From Brevibacillus centrosporus (GTDB lineage Bacteria; Bacillota; Bacilli; Brevibacillales; Brevibacillaceae), in contig NZ_RHHP01000010.1 in assembly GCF_003710815.1 (NCBI RefSeq), positions 186,001 through 250,000 of the forward strand: DNA of 64,000 bases, written 5' to 3'. A model generated the notes under the pieces. The model made no database searches. It saw nothing but the letters and a program-made list of their open reading frames with translations, and was not told where the DNA came from. The first letter of the stretch is position 1. Every line of letters begins with the position of its first letter. The position numbers and the translations under genes were made by a program. Positions 53,395 to 63,392 of this stretch are shown here, piece by piece.

Positions 53395-54162
53395 CTACTC
53401 TTCATTTACGATTGCAACTGCCCTGCACCAAGCACCGGATGCATTCGCGATTTTTACAGGCAGGGCAGAGACCGTAAAACCGTAGGGACGAGGAAGTTGA
53501 TCCAAATTTGCCAGTTTTTCAATTTGAATGTACTCGCGCTTTCTGCCATACATATGTGCTGGCCATAGCAGACCTTTGTCTTTCCCCGCTTTTATGTCCT
53601 CTGTCATGTATTTCACGGATCGATCCAATCCCCAAGCATCAATGCCAATGCATTTGATTCCTTGTTGGACCAGCCAATCCGTCCCTTCTTCACCGAGCCC
53701 TGGCTGGCTATCGACGTAGCGCGATGTGCCCCAAAGTTTATCCGTACCCGTATGTAGGAGAACGATATCCCCTTTTCTCAGCGTGTAGGAGATTTTTTCG
53801 AGCGCTGTTTTAAGATCGGAGACGGTGATCTCTTCCCCTGCTTGTTTGTGTCTGACATCTATGACTACCCCCGGACCATAGCACCACTCAAGCGGAACCT
53901 GATCGATGGTTTTCGCAGGTTTTCCCTCAGTCGTAGGGCCGAAATGCCACGGAGCATCCACATGTGTACCGGAATGGGTGGTCGCCTCGACGATCTCATT
54001 TGCTAGCCCCATGGAATCCGGAAAATCTGTAGGATCTACTTTTGCAAGTGCGGAAAGACGTCGTGCACCAGCTGCATGATCAAAATGGATAATTTTCGGT
54101 GGATACGGCTCACTCGCGTAGTTTTCCAGCGGTAAGCTCAAGTCAATGATTTCAAAGGACAT
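53395..54162 (-). CDS. Cyclase family protein (kynurenine-formamidase-like hydrolase)
   Basis: A 255-residue metal-dependent hydrolase of the cyclase family (PF04199 type). The signature HSGTHVDAPWHF (about residues 62-73) supplies the metal ligands, followed by GPGVVIDVRH and DIVLLHTGTDKLWG. Members include kynurenine formamidase, isatin hydrolase and cyclic-imide-type ring-opening enzymes. It lies between the small and large hydroxylase subunits, which strongly suggests it hydrolyses the hydroxylated product, perhaps opening a lactam-like ring. Confidence 0.9.
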   Translation of the reverse strand: MSFEIIDLSLPLENYASEPYPPKIIHFDHAAGARRLSALAKVDPTDFPDSMGLANEIVEATTHSGTHVDAPWHFGPTTEGKPAKTIDQVPLEWCYGPGVVIDVRHKQAGEEITVSDLKTALEKISYTLRKGDIVLLHTGTDKLWGTSRYVDSQPGLGEEGTDWLVQQGIKCIGIDAWGLDRSVKYMTEDIKAGKDKGLLWPAHMYGRKREYIQIEKLANLDQLPRPYGFTVSALPVKIANASGAWCRAVAIVNEE

Positions 54163-54179
54163 ACCGTCACCTTCCTCGT

Positions 54180-54677
54180 CTACGATTTAGCAGCGTTCGC
54201 TTCTCTGATCTGTTTACCAGCTGACGTCACGGCATCAATAATCCGGTAGTATCCGGCACAGCGGCAAAGATTTCCCGCCAATGCTTCCCGGATGTCCGCT
54301 TCACATGGGTCATTATTTTCCTGGAGCAATGCTTTTGCTGACATAATCATTCCCGGGATACAATATCCGCACTGAACCGCTCCCTTTTCAATAAATGCCT
54401 CTTGCACGGGATCCAGCTCACCGTCCTGCACTAGCCCTTCGATGGTTTTCAGCTCGCAGCCATTGATCTCAGGCGCCAATACGATGCAGGAGGTTACTGC
54501 TTTTTCATTGAGAATAACGGTGCATGCCCCACACTCGCCTTCTTCGCAGCACAATTTGGTGCCAGTTAAATCAAGCTGATCCCGCAGCACTTGTGCCAAT
54601 GTATGATACGGCTTGACCTCGATCGTCTTTCTTTCCCCATTCAGTGAAAAATGAATCTCTATGAGGTCCGTACTCAT
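54180..54677 (-). CDS. (2Fe-2S)-binding subunit of molybdenum hydroxylase
   Basis: A 165-residue iron-sulfur subunit (CoxS/XdhC-type small subunit). The plant-type cluster ligands are CCEEGECGACTVIL with a distal Cys in TSCIVLAPE, and the C-terminal helical cluster ligands are QCGYCIPGM and GNLCRCAGY. The full set of eight cysteines is present. Starts 35 bases after the FAD subunit stop. Confidence 0.93.
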   Translation of the reverse strand: MSTDLIEIHFSLNGERKTIEVKPYHTLAQVLRDQLDLTGTKLCCEEGECGACTVILNEKAVTSCIVLAPEINGCELKTIEGLVQDGELDPVQEAFIEKGAVQCGYCIPGMIMSAKALLQENNDPCEADIREALAGNLCRCAGYYRIIDAVTSAGKQIREANAAKS

Positions 54678-54712
54678 TGCATCACTTCCCGACGATTAGT
54701 TTAAATCTTGTT

Positions 54713-55558
54713 TTATTTCTGAATTCTTTCTCGGCAGATATGGATAGCCTTGCGTGTGAAAGTCTTGATCATCGCGAGGCGATATTCGCGGCTTGCACGC
54801 AAATCAGAGATTGGATTCGCTTGTTTTACCGCTTCGTCCAAAGCCGCATCTAGGTTTACTGGCTCATCCCTGGCCATTTTCTCAGCGGCATGCGCCCGAA
54901 ATGGCACTGGCGCTACTGCCCCAAGTCCGATTCTCACCTCTCCAGACAGAGCGACTAATGCTGCAGCTCCTACGATGGTTAAGTCTGCTCCATCTCTGCG
55001 TGACGATTTCAAGTAGCAGGAACCAGAATTCGCAGGAGGAGTAGGTACGAAAATGCTTTCTACTATCTCTCCCTGTTGCAGATCCGTTTTTCCCGGCCCT
55101 TTCATGAATGCTTCTACAGGCACGGTTCTGCGGTCTTTCTTGCTGACAATATGGATCACTGCATTGTAAATCAGAAGAGCCGGAATCGCATCCGCTGCAG
55201 GAGAGGCGTTGCACAGATTACCAACCAGGGTCCCTTTGTTTCGGATCTGCGTGGAACCAATTTTGTTGACCGCCTCGGCAAGCGCAGGGAACATCTCGCG
55301 CACTACGCTATGTTTCTCAATGGCAGAGAGGGTAGTGAGTGCTCCGATCGTAATCCCATCCTGGCAAAAGGTGAGCTCATGATTCAGCTCCCTAACGCTT
55401 TTGAGACTGATTACTTTGTTCGGAGTACGTTTTCCGATGCGTATATGATTCACCAGGTCTGTGCCGCCAGCCAAGAGTGCGGCCGTATTTCCGCCTTCCT
55501 CTAGCATTTCAAGAAGTTCTACCAAGCTATCGGGTTCACTGTAAGAAAATTCAATCAT
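54713..55558 (-). CDS. FAD-binding subunit of molybdenum hydroxylase (CoxM type)
   Basis: A 281-residue FAD subunit. The FAD-binding motifs are LLAGGTDLVNHIRIG (about 35-49) and STQIRNKGTLVGNLCNASPA, and the C-terminal CO_deh_flav_C domain follows (VGAAALVALSGEVRIGLGAV). The ATG at 55558 follows GGGAGGATTGTCG; the longer frame is not needed. First of the three subunits, 30 bases after the DRE-TIM gene. Confidence 0.92.
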   Translation of the reverse strand: MIEFSYSEPDSLVELLEMLEEGGNTAALLAGGTDLVNHIRIGKRTPNKVISLKSVRELNHELTFCQDGITIGALTTLSAIEKHSVVREMFPALAEAVNKIGSTQIRNKGTLVGNLCNASPAADAIPALLIYNAVIHIVSKKDRRTVPVEAFMKGPGKTDLQQGEIVESIFVPTPPANSGSCYLKSSRRDGADLTIVGAAALVALSGEVRIGLGAVAPVPFRAHAAEKMARDEPVNLDAALDEAVKQANPISDLRASREYRLAMIKTFTRKAIHICRERIQK

Positions 55559-55588
55559 CGACAATCCTCCCGTGACACTACCCAATAA

Positions 55589-56812
55589 TCACTGTAACAC
55601 CGGGTATTTTTTAACGAGCTGAACAAATTCCTCGTCTGTTAAAATTCTTTTCTTCTCGATTCCCATGTTTTTCACATCTGTGAGAAGCTGCTTCTTTGCT
55701 TCCTCGTCGAGTGTCACTTGCAGCTCTTGCAGACGAACATTGATTGATGTCATTCCACTCTTCTTACCCAATACCAATTTTGCTTGTCGTCCGAGATATC
55801 CGGGATTTAACGCAAACATGGCAAGTGGATGCTTGAGCAGGGTATCTGCCCCGATACCCGATTCTCGGGTGAAATTGGCAGTGCCTACAATGGGCTTGTT
55901 TACAGCGAGCGGGAAATTCGTATAGTGCTCAACTAACTCAGATAATCCCATTAATTTTGGAATATCTATCCCAATATCTTTGCCGTACAGCATTTGAATG
56001 CCAGCAGCCACTTCTTCCAATGCGGCGTTTCCTGTGCGCTCGCCCATGCCATTCACACAACAATGGACAACCTCTGCACCTGCTGCTACCGCTCTGAGCG
56101 AGTTGGCAACGGCTAAGCCAAAGTCGTTGTGTGTATGGATCTCTACCGGAAGCCCACCCGTCGTCTCCTTCACGAATTTCACCATATATTCTGTTGCTTC
56201 TGGCAAAATGCAGCCCATCGTATCGACAATACCTACGGAGTCTGGCAACGCTTCGGCCGTAACTTCTGTTAACAATTTTTCGAAATCTGCCTCGTCTGCT
56301 CTCGTCGTATCGTAAGGAAAAAAGACGGTATACAGCCCCAGCTCTTTTGCTTTTTTTATGGCAGTAATGCTAGATTCGATTACGCGGTCTACGGACCAGT
56401 TGAATTGCAGATCCAATTTGGGTTTGCCAATCGGCAATTCGATGATGACCCCATCGACTCCGCACTCCAAACACATGTGGATATCCTCTTCTTTTGCTCG
56501 GACAAAGCCGAAGATTTTCGAGTCCAAGCCCAGCTTTTTAATATCCGCAATCGCTTTTCGATCTTGCTCCGAAACGGCAGGCATTCCCGCCTCGATCCGA
56601 TGGACTCCCGCCTCTCCTAGTCTCCTGGCAATTTCCACCTTCTCCTCCGGCTTTAGCACAACACCCGCTGTCTGTTCCCCATCTCGCAGGGTCGCGTCAT
56701 GAAGCTCCACTTTGTGTGGGATATGAAACTGCTTCGTTACCTCTTCCTTAAAATTGAAATGACTAACCCACCAATTTTCGTTTTTCCAGCTGCTCGTCAT
56801 GATCTTCTCCAT
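55589..56812 (-). CDS. DRE-TIM metallolyase, homocitrate synthase/2-isopropylmalate synthase-like
   Basis: A roughly 407-residue protein of the Claisen-condensing DRE-TIM superfamily. Catalytic and metal motifs are ELHDATLRDGEQTAG (Arg, Asp, Glu) and EIHTHNDFGLA (His-x-His), with CVNGMGERTGNAALEEV and LGKKSG towards the C-terminus, the last typical of homocitrate and isopropylmalate synthases. The regulatory LeuA domain is absent. Either ATG 56812 (after AAAGGA) or ATG 56800 (after GGAG) could be the start. In a catabolic cluster it may run a retro-aldol/retro-Claisen cleavage or condense a pathway 2-oxo acid with acetyl-CoA; this is inference. Confidence 0.88.
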   Translation of the reverse strand: MEKIMTSSWKNENWWVSHFNFKEEVTKQFHIPHKVELHDATLRDGEQTAGVVLKPEEKVEIARRLGEAGVHRIEAGMPAVSEQDRKAIADIKKLGLDSKIFGFVRAKEEDIHMCLECGVDGVIIELPIGKPKLDLQFNWSVDRVIESSITAIKKAKELGLYTVFFPYDTTRADEADFEKLLTEVTAEALPDSVGIVDTMGCILPEATEYMVKFVKETTGGLPVEIHTHNDFGLAVANSLRAVAAGAEVVHCCVNGMGERTGNAALEEVAAGIQMLYGKDIGIDIPKLMGLSELVEHYTNFPLAVNKPIVGTANFTRESGIGADTLLKHPLAMFALNPGYLGRQAKLVLGKKSGMTSINVRLQELQVTLDEEAKKQLLTDVKNMGIEKKRILTDEEFVQLVKKYPVLQ

Positions 56813-56907
56813 CCCTTTCCTTTCTAATTTATGTGAAAATAGGACCCTCATCGAAAATGAGAAGTACTATCCACTGGCGAATGTAACCGCTCACATGAAG
56901 AGACATT

Positions 56908-57576
56908 TTATCCCTTCGTTTCCTTCGAGATCGTTTCGAACAACTTTGCTGTTTTCAATTTGTGCGCTCTCACCAATTGCTCTGTTTTCACTCCGTCTTT
57001 TGCTTCGATTGCTTCAATAATCGCATCATGCTCGGCTACAGCATCATGCATTCTCTCCGGGTGAAAGGCAAAGATCGCCTTCGTCCAATGCCCCTCCCAC
57101 AGATTGAAAATCATATCAAAGAGAGTCGGATATTGAGCATTTTGATACATGAATCGATGAAAATCTTTGTTTGCTTGACCAAAGCGTTCGTCATCTGCTT
57201 CGTTCGCATATTGTCTCATTTGTTCGTTCATTGCCTTCAGCTGCTCTATTTTATCGGGATCAAGATGGGCGATCGCTTCTCTTGCCGCCAACCCCTCCAG
57301 TACAGCGCGAATATCGTAAATTTCCTTTATTTTTGTAGAACTGAACGTCTTTACTTGTGCCCCTTTATGCGGGAAAAACTCGACCAAGCCTTCCGTTTCC
57401 AATCGCTTGAGACCTTCTCGCACAGGAATGATGGAGATGTTTAGCTCAGCTGCGATCTTCGTGATGTTGATGCTCTCACCCATTGCAAGCTCGCCGTCTA
57501 TAATTTTTTGTTTCAGTACCTTGTGGACGATATCTGATTTCGTTGTGTAAACGTTTGCTTCATTTTCTTGAACCAA
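56908..57576 (-). CDS. GntR family regulator with FCD domain
   Basis: A roughly 223-residue FadR-subfamily regulator. The winged HTH is INITKIAAELNISIIPVREG, then LKRLETEGLVEFFPHKGAQV; the helical FCD domain has YDIRAVLEGLAAREAI, the metal-ligand type segment NKDFHRFMYQ, and EHDAIIEAI with a further His near residue 210. I prefer the TTG at 57576 placed 7 bases after GAGGTG; a GTG at 57585 lies in that site. Leads the molybdenum hydroxylase cluster and is its likely regulator; FCD ligands are usually organic acids. Confidence 0.9.
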   Translation of the reverse strand: MVQENEANVYTTKSDIVHKVLKQKIIDGELAMGESINITKIAAELNISIIPVREGLKRLETEGLVEFFPHKGAQVKTFSSTKIKEIYDIRAVLEGLAAREAIAHLDPDKIEQLKAMNEQMRQYANEADDERFGQANKDFHRFMYQNAQYPTLFDMIFNLWEGHWTKAIFAFHPERMHDAVAEHDAIIEAIEAKDGVKTEQLVRAHKLKTAKLFETISKETKG

Positions 57577-57613
57577 TGATTTCACCTCGATTTATCCGTT
57601 TCGTATACTATAT

Positions 57614-57625
57614 ATCATATATGAT
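57614..57625. promoter_or_regulatory. Candidate GntR operator
   Basis: A perfect 12-base palindrome ATCATATATGAT about 40 bases upstream of the GntR start, next to GTATAC (57603-57608), the core of many FCD-type GntR sites. Position suits autoregulation. Confidence 0.45.
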
Positions 57626-57657
57626 TTTCGGTCAACAAATTCTGAATATTTGTTTAA

Positions 57658-57698
57658 AAATCAAAAAACCGCCCTTTTTATAGGACGGCTTTTTGATT
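57658..57698 (-). terminator. Terminator of the SDR gene
   Basis: Arms AAATCAAAAA plus CCGCCC (57658-57674) and GGACGG plus TTTTTGATTT (57682-57698), T-rich on the leftward strand. It overlaps the SDR stop codon. Confidence 0.75.
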
Positions 57699-58441
57699 TA
57701 ACTTCCCATCTGCCCGCAATCAGCTGTGATGATTTGACCTGTCATCGCTTCTTGCTCCAACACGGCACAAATCAGCTTGGCGATATCCTCTGGCGTTGCG
57801 ATCCTCTGCAGTAACAGATGACCAGCCAGCTGCTTCATCCTCTCTTCCTGACCTGCCCACCATCTCGTAGCGACTGCCCCTGGGGCAACGCTGCAAACTC
57901 TAATTTCCGGGGCAAGAGCATGAGCGAGCGATTTTGTCAGCCCATGCACCGCAGCCTTGGAAACGGCATACGGAAGCGATGATCCTGTTCCGGTCAGACC
58001 AGCGATGCTCCCCACATTCACGATAGCTCCGCGTTTCTTTTTCTTCATATAAGGTGCTACCGCTCTCGCACAAAAAAACATTCCTTTGACATTGACATCG
58101 TAAAGCTCATCCCACATTTCGGACGTCTGCGCTTCCAGGTCATCCATTGGGATGTGGCGCGTGATACTTGCGTTGTTTACCAACAAATTGACTGTTCCGA
58201 ACTGCTCTACAATCGTGTCTACCATTTGCCTTACTTCCTTGTCGTTGGATACGTCGGCTTTTACACAAATCGCTTTGCCGCCTTCTTTTTTAATCAGCTG
58301 CACAGTCTCTTTCGCCTCTTCCTCAGAACGGGAATAGTTCACAGCGACGAGTACCCCCTGCTGGGCCAGTATCAAGCTTGTTGCCCTGCCGATTCCGGTA
58401 CCACCGCCTGTAACTAGCGCTACTTGGTTCTTCAAGCTCAT
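57698..58441 (-). CDS. Short-chain dehydrogenase/reductase (FabG-like)
   Basis: A 247-residue classical SDR: cofactor motif TGGGTGIGRA, NNAS-type LLVNNASIT, catalytic Ser in NVGSIAGLTG and YxxxK in YAVSKAAVHG. The residue pattern after beta-2 (NYSRSEEEA) favours NADPH. RBS not strong. It is separated from the hydroxylase cluster by a terminator and the GntR promoter region, so it is probably a separate unit with the truncated EamA gene upstream. Substrate unknown. Confidence 0.9.
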   Translation of the reverse strand: MSLKNQVALVTGGGTGIGRATSLILAQQGVLVAVNYSRSEEEAKETVQLIKKEGGKAICVKADVSNDKEVRQMVDTIVEQFGTVNLLVNNASITRHIPMDDLEAQTSEMWDELYDVNVKGMFFCARAVAPYMKKKKRGAIVNVGSIAGLTGTGSSLPYAVSKAAVHGLTKSLAHALAPEIRVCSVAPGAVATRWWAGQEERMKQLAGHLLLQRIATPEDIAKLICAVLEQEAMTGQIITADCGQMGS

Positions 58442-58472
58442 ATTCGATCACTCCATGACCATTTTAATTTGA

Positions 58473-59348
58473 TTACGTTATCTTTTTCGATGACGCCGCG
58501 ACCAGTCGATTCCCTTCCCAATTGACCAAGAAAATACCGATGCCGACCAATAAACCACCCGCGCCGACGTACCATTCCACGCGCTCACCGAGTAAAAGCC
58601 AGCTGGTGAACACCCCGAAAAGCGGCACGAGAAAAAGAAAGGAGCTCGTTTTCCCAGGATCGCCGCGGTGAAGCAGATAAAACCAGAGTGTAAACTGGAC
58701 AATCGAGCACATGACCGCGAGCCAGAGCACGACTGCAACAGATGTGACTGTGACCGTAAAAAAAAGTTGTTCGGTGACAAAGCTCATGAGGAGCAACGCG
58801 ATTCCGCCAGCCAGCATTTGATACGCAGCCAGCACGTTTAAGTCAAAGTTCGGAGACCACCGTTTGATAAAAAGAGTCGCCGAAGCAAAGCTGACTGCAC
58901 CCGCGAGACTAATGAACGTGCCTGGCTGCATACCGAGATGAAATCCAAGTGCAATCGCCACGCCAACGAAACCGATTGCCACACCAAACCACTGACGTAC
59001 CCGGTAAACCGCTCCGGCGACGAGTGTTCCCATGATGATCACGAACAACGGACTCGAGGTGGTTAGGATGGCGGACTCGCTTGATGTAATCCAGCGCATG
59101 CTGAAAAATGCGCAGCCCATCACGCCAGCGGACTGAAACAGACCGATGATGGCTGCCTGAAACCACTGCATCTTGCCCATGGGTTGCTTTCTTTTGTAGC
59201 AGAAAAGGGCAAGCAATCCTCCTGCCAGCACAAAACGAATGCCCATCAAAAGGAACGGTGGTGCATACGAAAGGCCGAGCTTGCCAACAGGAAATGCAAT
59301 TCCCATCAAAAACGTTGTCACGATAATCAGACAGGCATACTTGAGCTT
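58473..59348 (-). pseudogene. EamA family transporter lacking its start codon
   Basis: From about 59348 the minus strand reads KLKYACLIIVTTFLMGIAFP and continues through ten EamA-type helices (SSESAILTTSSPLFVIIMGT, ATLFIKRWSPNFDLNVLAAY) to a normal end. But no ATG precedes the first helix; upstream, in frame, is a TAG about six codons away, and the only in-frame start is GTG at 59321, inside the first helix. The upstream DNA belongs to a LysR gene on the other strand that is also truncated. The promoter, ribosome-binding site and first codons have therefore been lost. Drug/metabolite exporter in its intact form; expression is doubtful unless the internal GTG is used. Confidence 0.65.
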
Positions 59349-59355
59349 GTGCAGG

Positions 59356-60153
59356 CTTGGCTATGTCCAATCGAATGTCACCGCACGTATTCAGCAGCTA
59401 GAGGCAGAGCTTGGCACCGTACTGTTTTTTCGCCATAATCGCGGTATGACTCTCTCCTCAAGCGGGATAACGCTGCTTGCTTATGCCGATAAAATTGTCG
59501 GTATGCTCGACGAGGCGACCAAAGCACTCACCTCCACCAGTGAGCCTAGTGGACCCTTGATGATCGGATCCACACAGACTGCGGCCGCTGTTAGGCTGCC
59601 AAAGCTGTTTGCAGCCTACTACGAGCAATTCCCGAATGTTTTGCTCTCGCTGACTACTGGTCACACGCAGTTTTTAATGGAAAAAGTGTTGCACTACGAG
59701 CTGGACGGAGCCTTTATCGGCTGCGAGTGCGAGCACCCGGAGCTACAGTCCATTCCGGCCTTTGATGAGGAGCTTGTCATCGCTTCCGCAACCGCCATTA
59801 CCGACCTCGATGAAGCACTTGCCCGACCAAGCCTCGTCTATGGCCACGGTTGTACGTATCGGGAAGTCCTCGAGCGTTTTCTACATACGCGTGGCTTTAT
59901 CTCCCCTGTCATCATGGAATTCGGGACTATCGAGGCGATAATTGGCGGCGTCTCCGCTGGGCTCGGTATTTCTCTGCTCCCACGGACCGTGACCTCTCGA
60001 CCTGAGGCGGAGGGGATCATCCGCACCCATGAGATTCCCGATTCTTTGCGCCATATGAAAACCGAATTCATCATGCGTAAAGATTCTTTTATCAGCAATG
60101 CCCTGCGTGCATTCATCGAAATGCGATTTGATAACAATGCGGCAGATACGTAA
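59356..60153 (+). pseudogene. LysR family regulator lacking its N-terminal residues
   Basis: The recognisable part starts LGYVQSNVTARIQQLEAELG, which normally begins near residue 26 of a LysR protein, and runs on through FFRHNRGMTLSSSGITLLAY and the effector domain (GPLMIGSTQTAAAVRLPKLF, VSAGLGISLLPRTV) to the stop. The frame is open upstream but there it is antisense to the EamA gene, so the first helix of the HTH is missing. No start with a ribosome-binding site fits. It was probably the divergent regulator of the EamA gene; a deletion has removed the shared promoter. Confidence 0.75.
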
Positions 60154-60159
60154 ACGATA

Positions 60160-60190
60160 AAAAGCTATCTTCCCTGGGGAGATAGCTTTT
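60160..60190 (+). terminator. Terminator after the LysR remnant
   Basis: Arms AAAAGCTATCT (60160-60170 with flanking A) and AGATAGCTTTT (60180-60190), with CCC/GGG inner pairing. Confidence 0.8.
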
Positions 60191-60582
60191 ATCCTAATTT
60201 TACTGTTTTATTTTATTTGCCACTTTGCTATTCGTGATTGTGTATTCGCGCTTCGCGTACGATTCGCACTTTCGGAGAGCAAATCACTACGGAATACTTC
60301 CTTTCCCTCGAATATTTTCTCTTCTCGTTAGAAGTCTAATAGATTAGAGAGGAAAGTAATGGCGCAGAGGCATTTACTGTTGTTTTTTACTTTTGCACTA
60401 AACTCTTAGTTCCCAAGAAACGAAACTTTCAAACCAGCTTTCATATAGTAACACGTTCTATTTTTATCCGTCATTTTATCAGGACTTTTTTATCGTGACA
60501 AAAGTACCAGTTTTCACATTTCTGCCAAAATTTTTTCCTTTACTCTTTCCATTTGACAGGAATAATAATTGCGCACACAAAA
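60191..60582. other. Intergenic region between two terminators
   Basis: About 390 AT-rich bases with no credible gene. A 16-codon frame (60359-60409, after GAGAGGAAAG) encodes a tiny hydrophobic peptide and is not claimed. No tRNA, attachment site or long repeat seen. Confidence 0.4.
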
Positions 60583-60617
60583 AAAGAACAGTATTTTTCT
60601 AGCAAATACTGTTCTTT
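60574..60617 (-). terminator. Terminator of katG
   Basis: Perfect 14-base arms AAAGAACAGTATTT and AAATACTGTTCTTT, loop of 7, followed on the leftward strand by a T tract (complement of the A run before 60583). Confidence 0.9.
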
Positions 60618-60647
60618 GCTCTCGCTATAGATTTCCCTATTTTCCTT

Positions 60648-62852
<2,205 letters not shown>

Positions 62853-62859
62853 TTAAATT

Positions 62860-62880
62860 AAGTATTAAATAATAATACTT
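62860..62880. promoter_or_regulatory. Palindromic operator of katG (PerR/Fur-like)
   Basis: Perfect inverted repeat AAGTATTA-N5-TAATACTT between the promoter and the katG ribosome-binding site. AT-rich dyads here are typical of PerR control of catalase genes in Bacillota, although the 7-1-7 PerR box is matched only loosely. Confidence 0.5.
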
Positions 62881-62888
62881 CTAAATAA

Positions 62889-62917
62889 GTTATATAGCAA
62901 TTTACATGAGAAATCAA
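62889..62917 (-). promoter_or_regulatory. katG promoter
   Basis: Read leftward: -35 TTGATT (62912-62917), 17-base spacer, -10 TATAAC (62889-62894). The operator begins nine bases after the -10, covering the expected transcription start. Confidence 0.65.
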
Positions 62918-63073
62918 CATATATTTAGATGAGCACAATTATCTTTAGATGCTATGCTTATCCTAAAGTATGCTTGGGACAAGTGGATTATGATCTTGTC
63001 CCTCCTTTCGCCCGCACTTTCCTCGTAGTAAACAAATCTAGTACAAATGGGAAAAGATCTTGGTTTCATTGGC

Positions 63074-63080
63074 CATAATA
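63074..63080 (+). promoter_or_regulatory. Possible forespore (sigma-G/F) -10 element
   Basis: CATAATA, close to the sigma-G -10 CATACTA, 33 bases before the small-protein ATG. The -35 region (around GGGAAAA) is a poor match. Confidence 0.25.
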
Positions 63081-63112
63081 CCTATGTTGAAAAAAATGTA
63101 AGGAGGACTACG

Positions 63113-63295
63113 ATGCAGCAGGATCAACGGGCAAATCATAGCGTTGACTCTATTTTGGAACCAGATTTTGCAGGAACAGATGCACAAAAAGTAAAACAAG
63201 AGATTCAAAATGATCTGCAGGCAGGAATAGGCGCAATGACCTCTCGTGAAGCAGGAGCTATGCGCGATGAGGAGGCGCCAAATACGATGGAGTGA
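63113..63295 (+). CDS. Small acidic protein, possibly gamma-type small acid-soluble spore protein
   Basis: Sixty residues starting MQQDQRANHSVDSILEPDFA, with a strong AAGGAGG 6-7 bases before the ATG at 63113 (the longer upstream frame is ignored). The stretch EPDFAGTDAQKVKQEIQNDL resembles the TEFASETDVQ-V-Q-N unit of gamma-type SASPs, which serve as amino-acid stores in spores, but the protein is acidic, Met-containing at the end and has only one such unit. No signal peptide or membrane helix. Transcribed convergently with the ligase gene. SASP assignment is tentative. Confidence 0.6.
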   Translation: MQQDQRANHSVDSILEPDFAGTDAQKVKQEIQNDLQAGIGAMTSREAGAMRDEEAPNTME

Positions 63296-63321
63296 TCCGA
63301 GAGCATATGAATTCAAGAGAC

Positions 63322-63377
63322 AAAAAAAGCAGCGACGCCTTGGAATTTGTTAGTCCCTCCTCGGATGTCGCTGCTTT
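63322..63377 (-). terminator. Terminator of the D-Ala-D-Ala ligase gene
   Basis: Arms AAAGCAGCGAC (63326-63336) and GTCGCTGCTTT (63367-63377) with a 30-base loop; leftward it runs into seven Ts. Confidence 0.75.
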
Positions 63378-63392
63378 GCGTTCGTCTTTAGG

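Noticed and set aside
51108-55558. Assignment of the Mo enzyme as CO dehydrogenase or xanthine dehydrogenase
   Set aside because: The CoxL active-site Cys loop is absent, and no purine-pathway genes accompany the cluster; only the broader hydroxylase family is supported.
60359-60409. Sixteen-codon frame MAQRHLLLFFTFALNS
   Set aside because: Has an acceptable ribosome-binding site but is too short and unsupported to claim.
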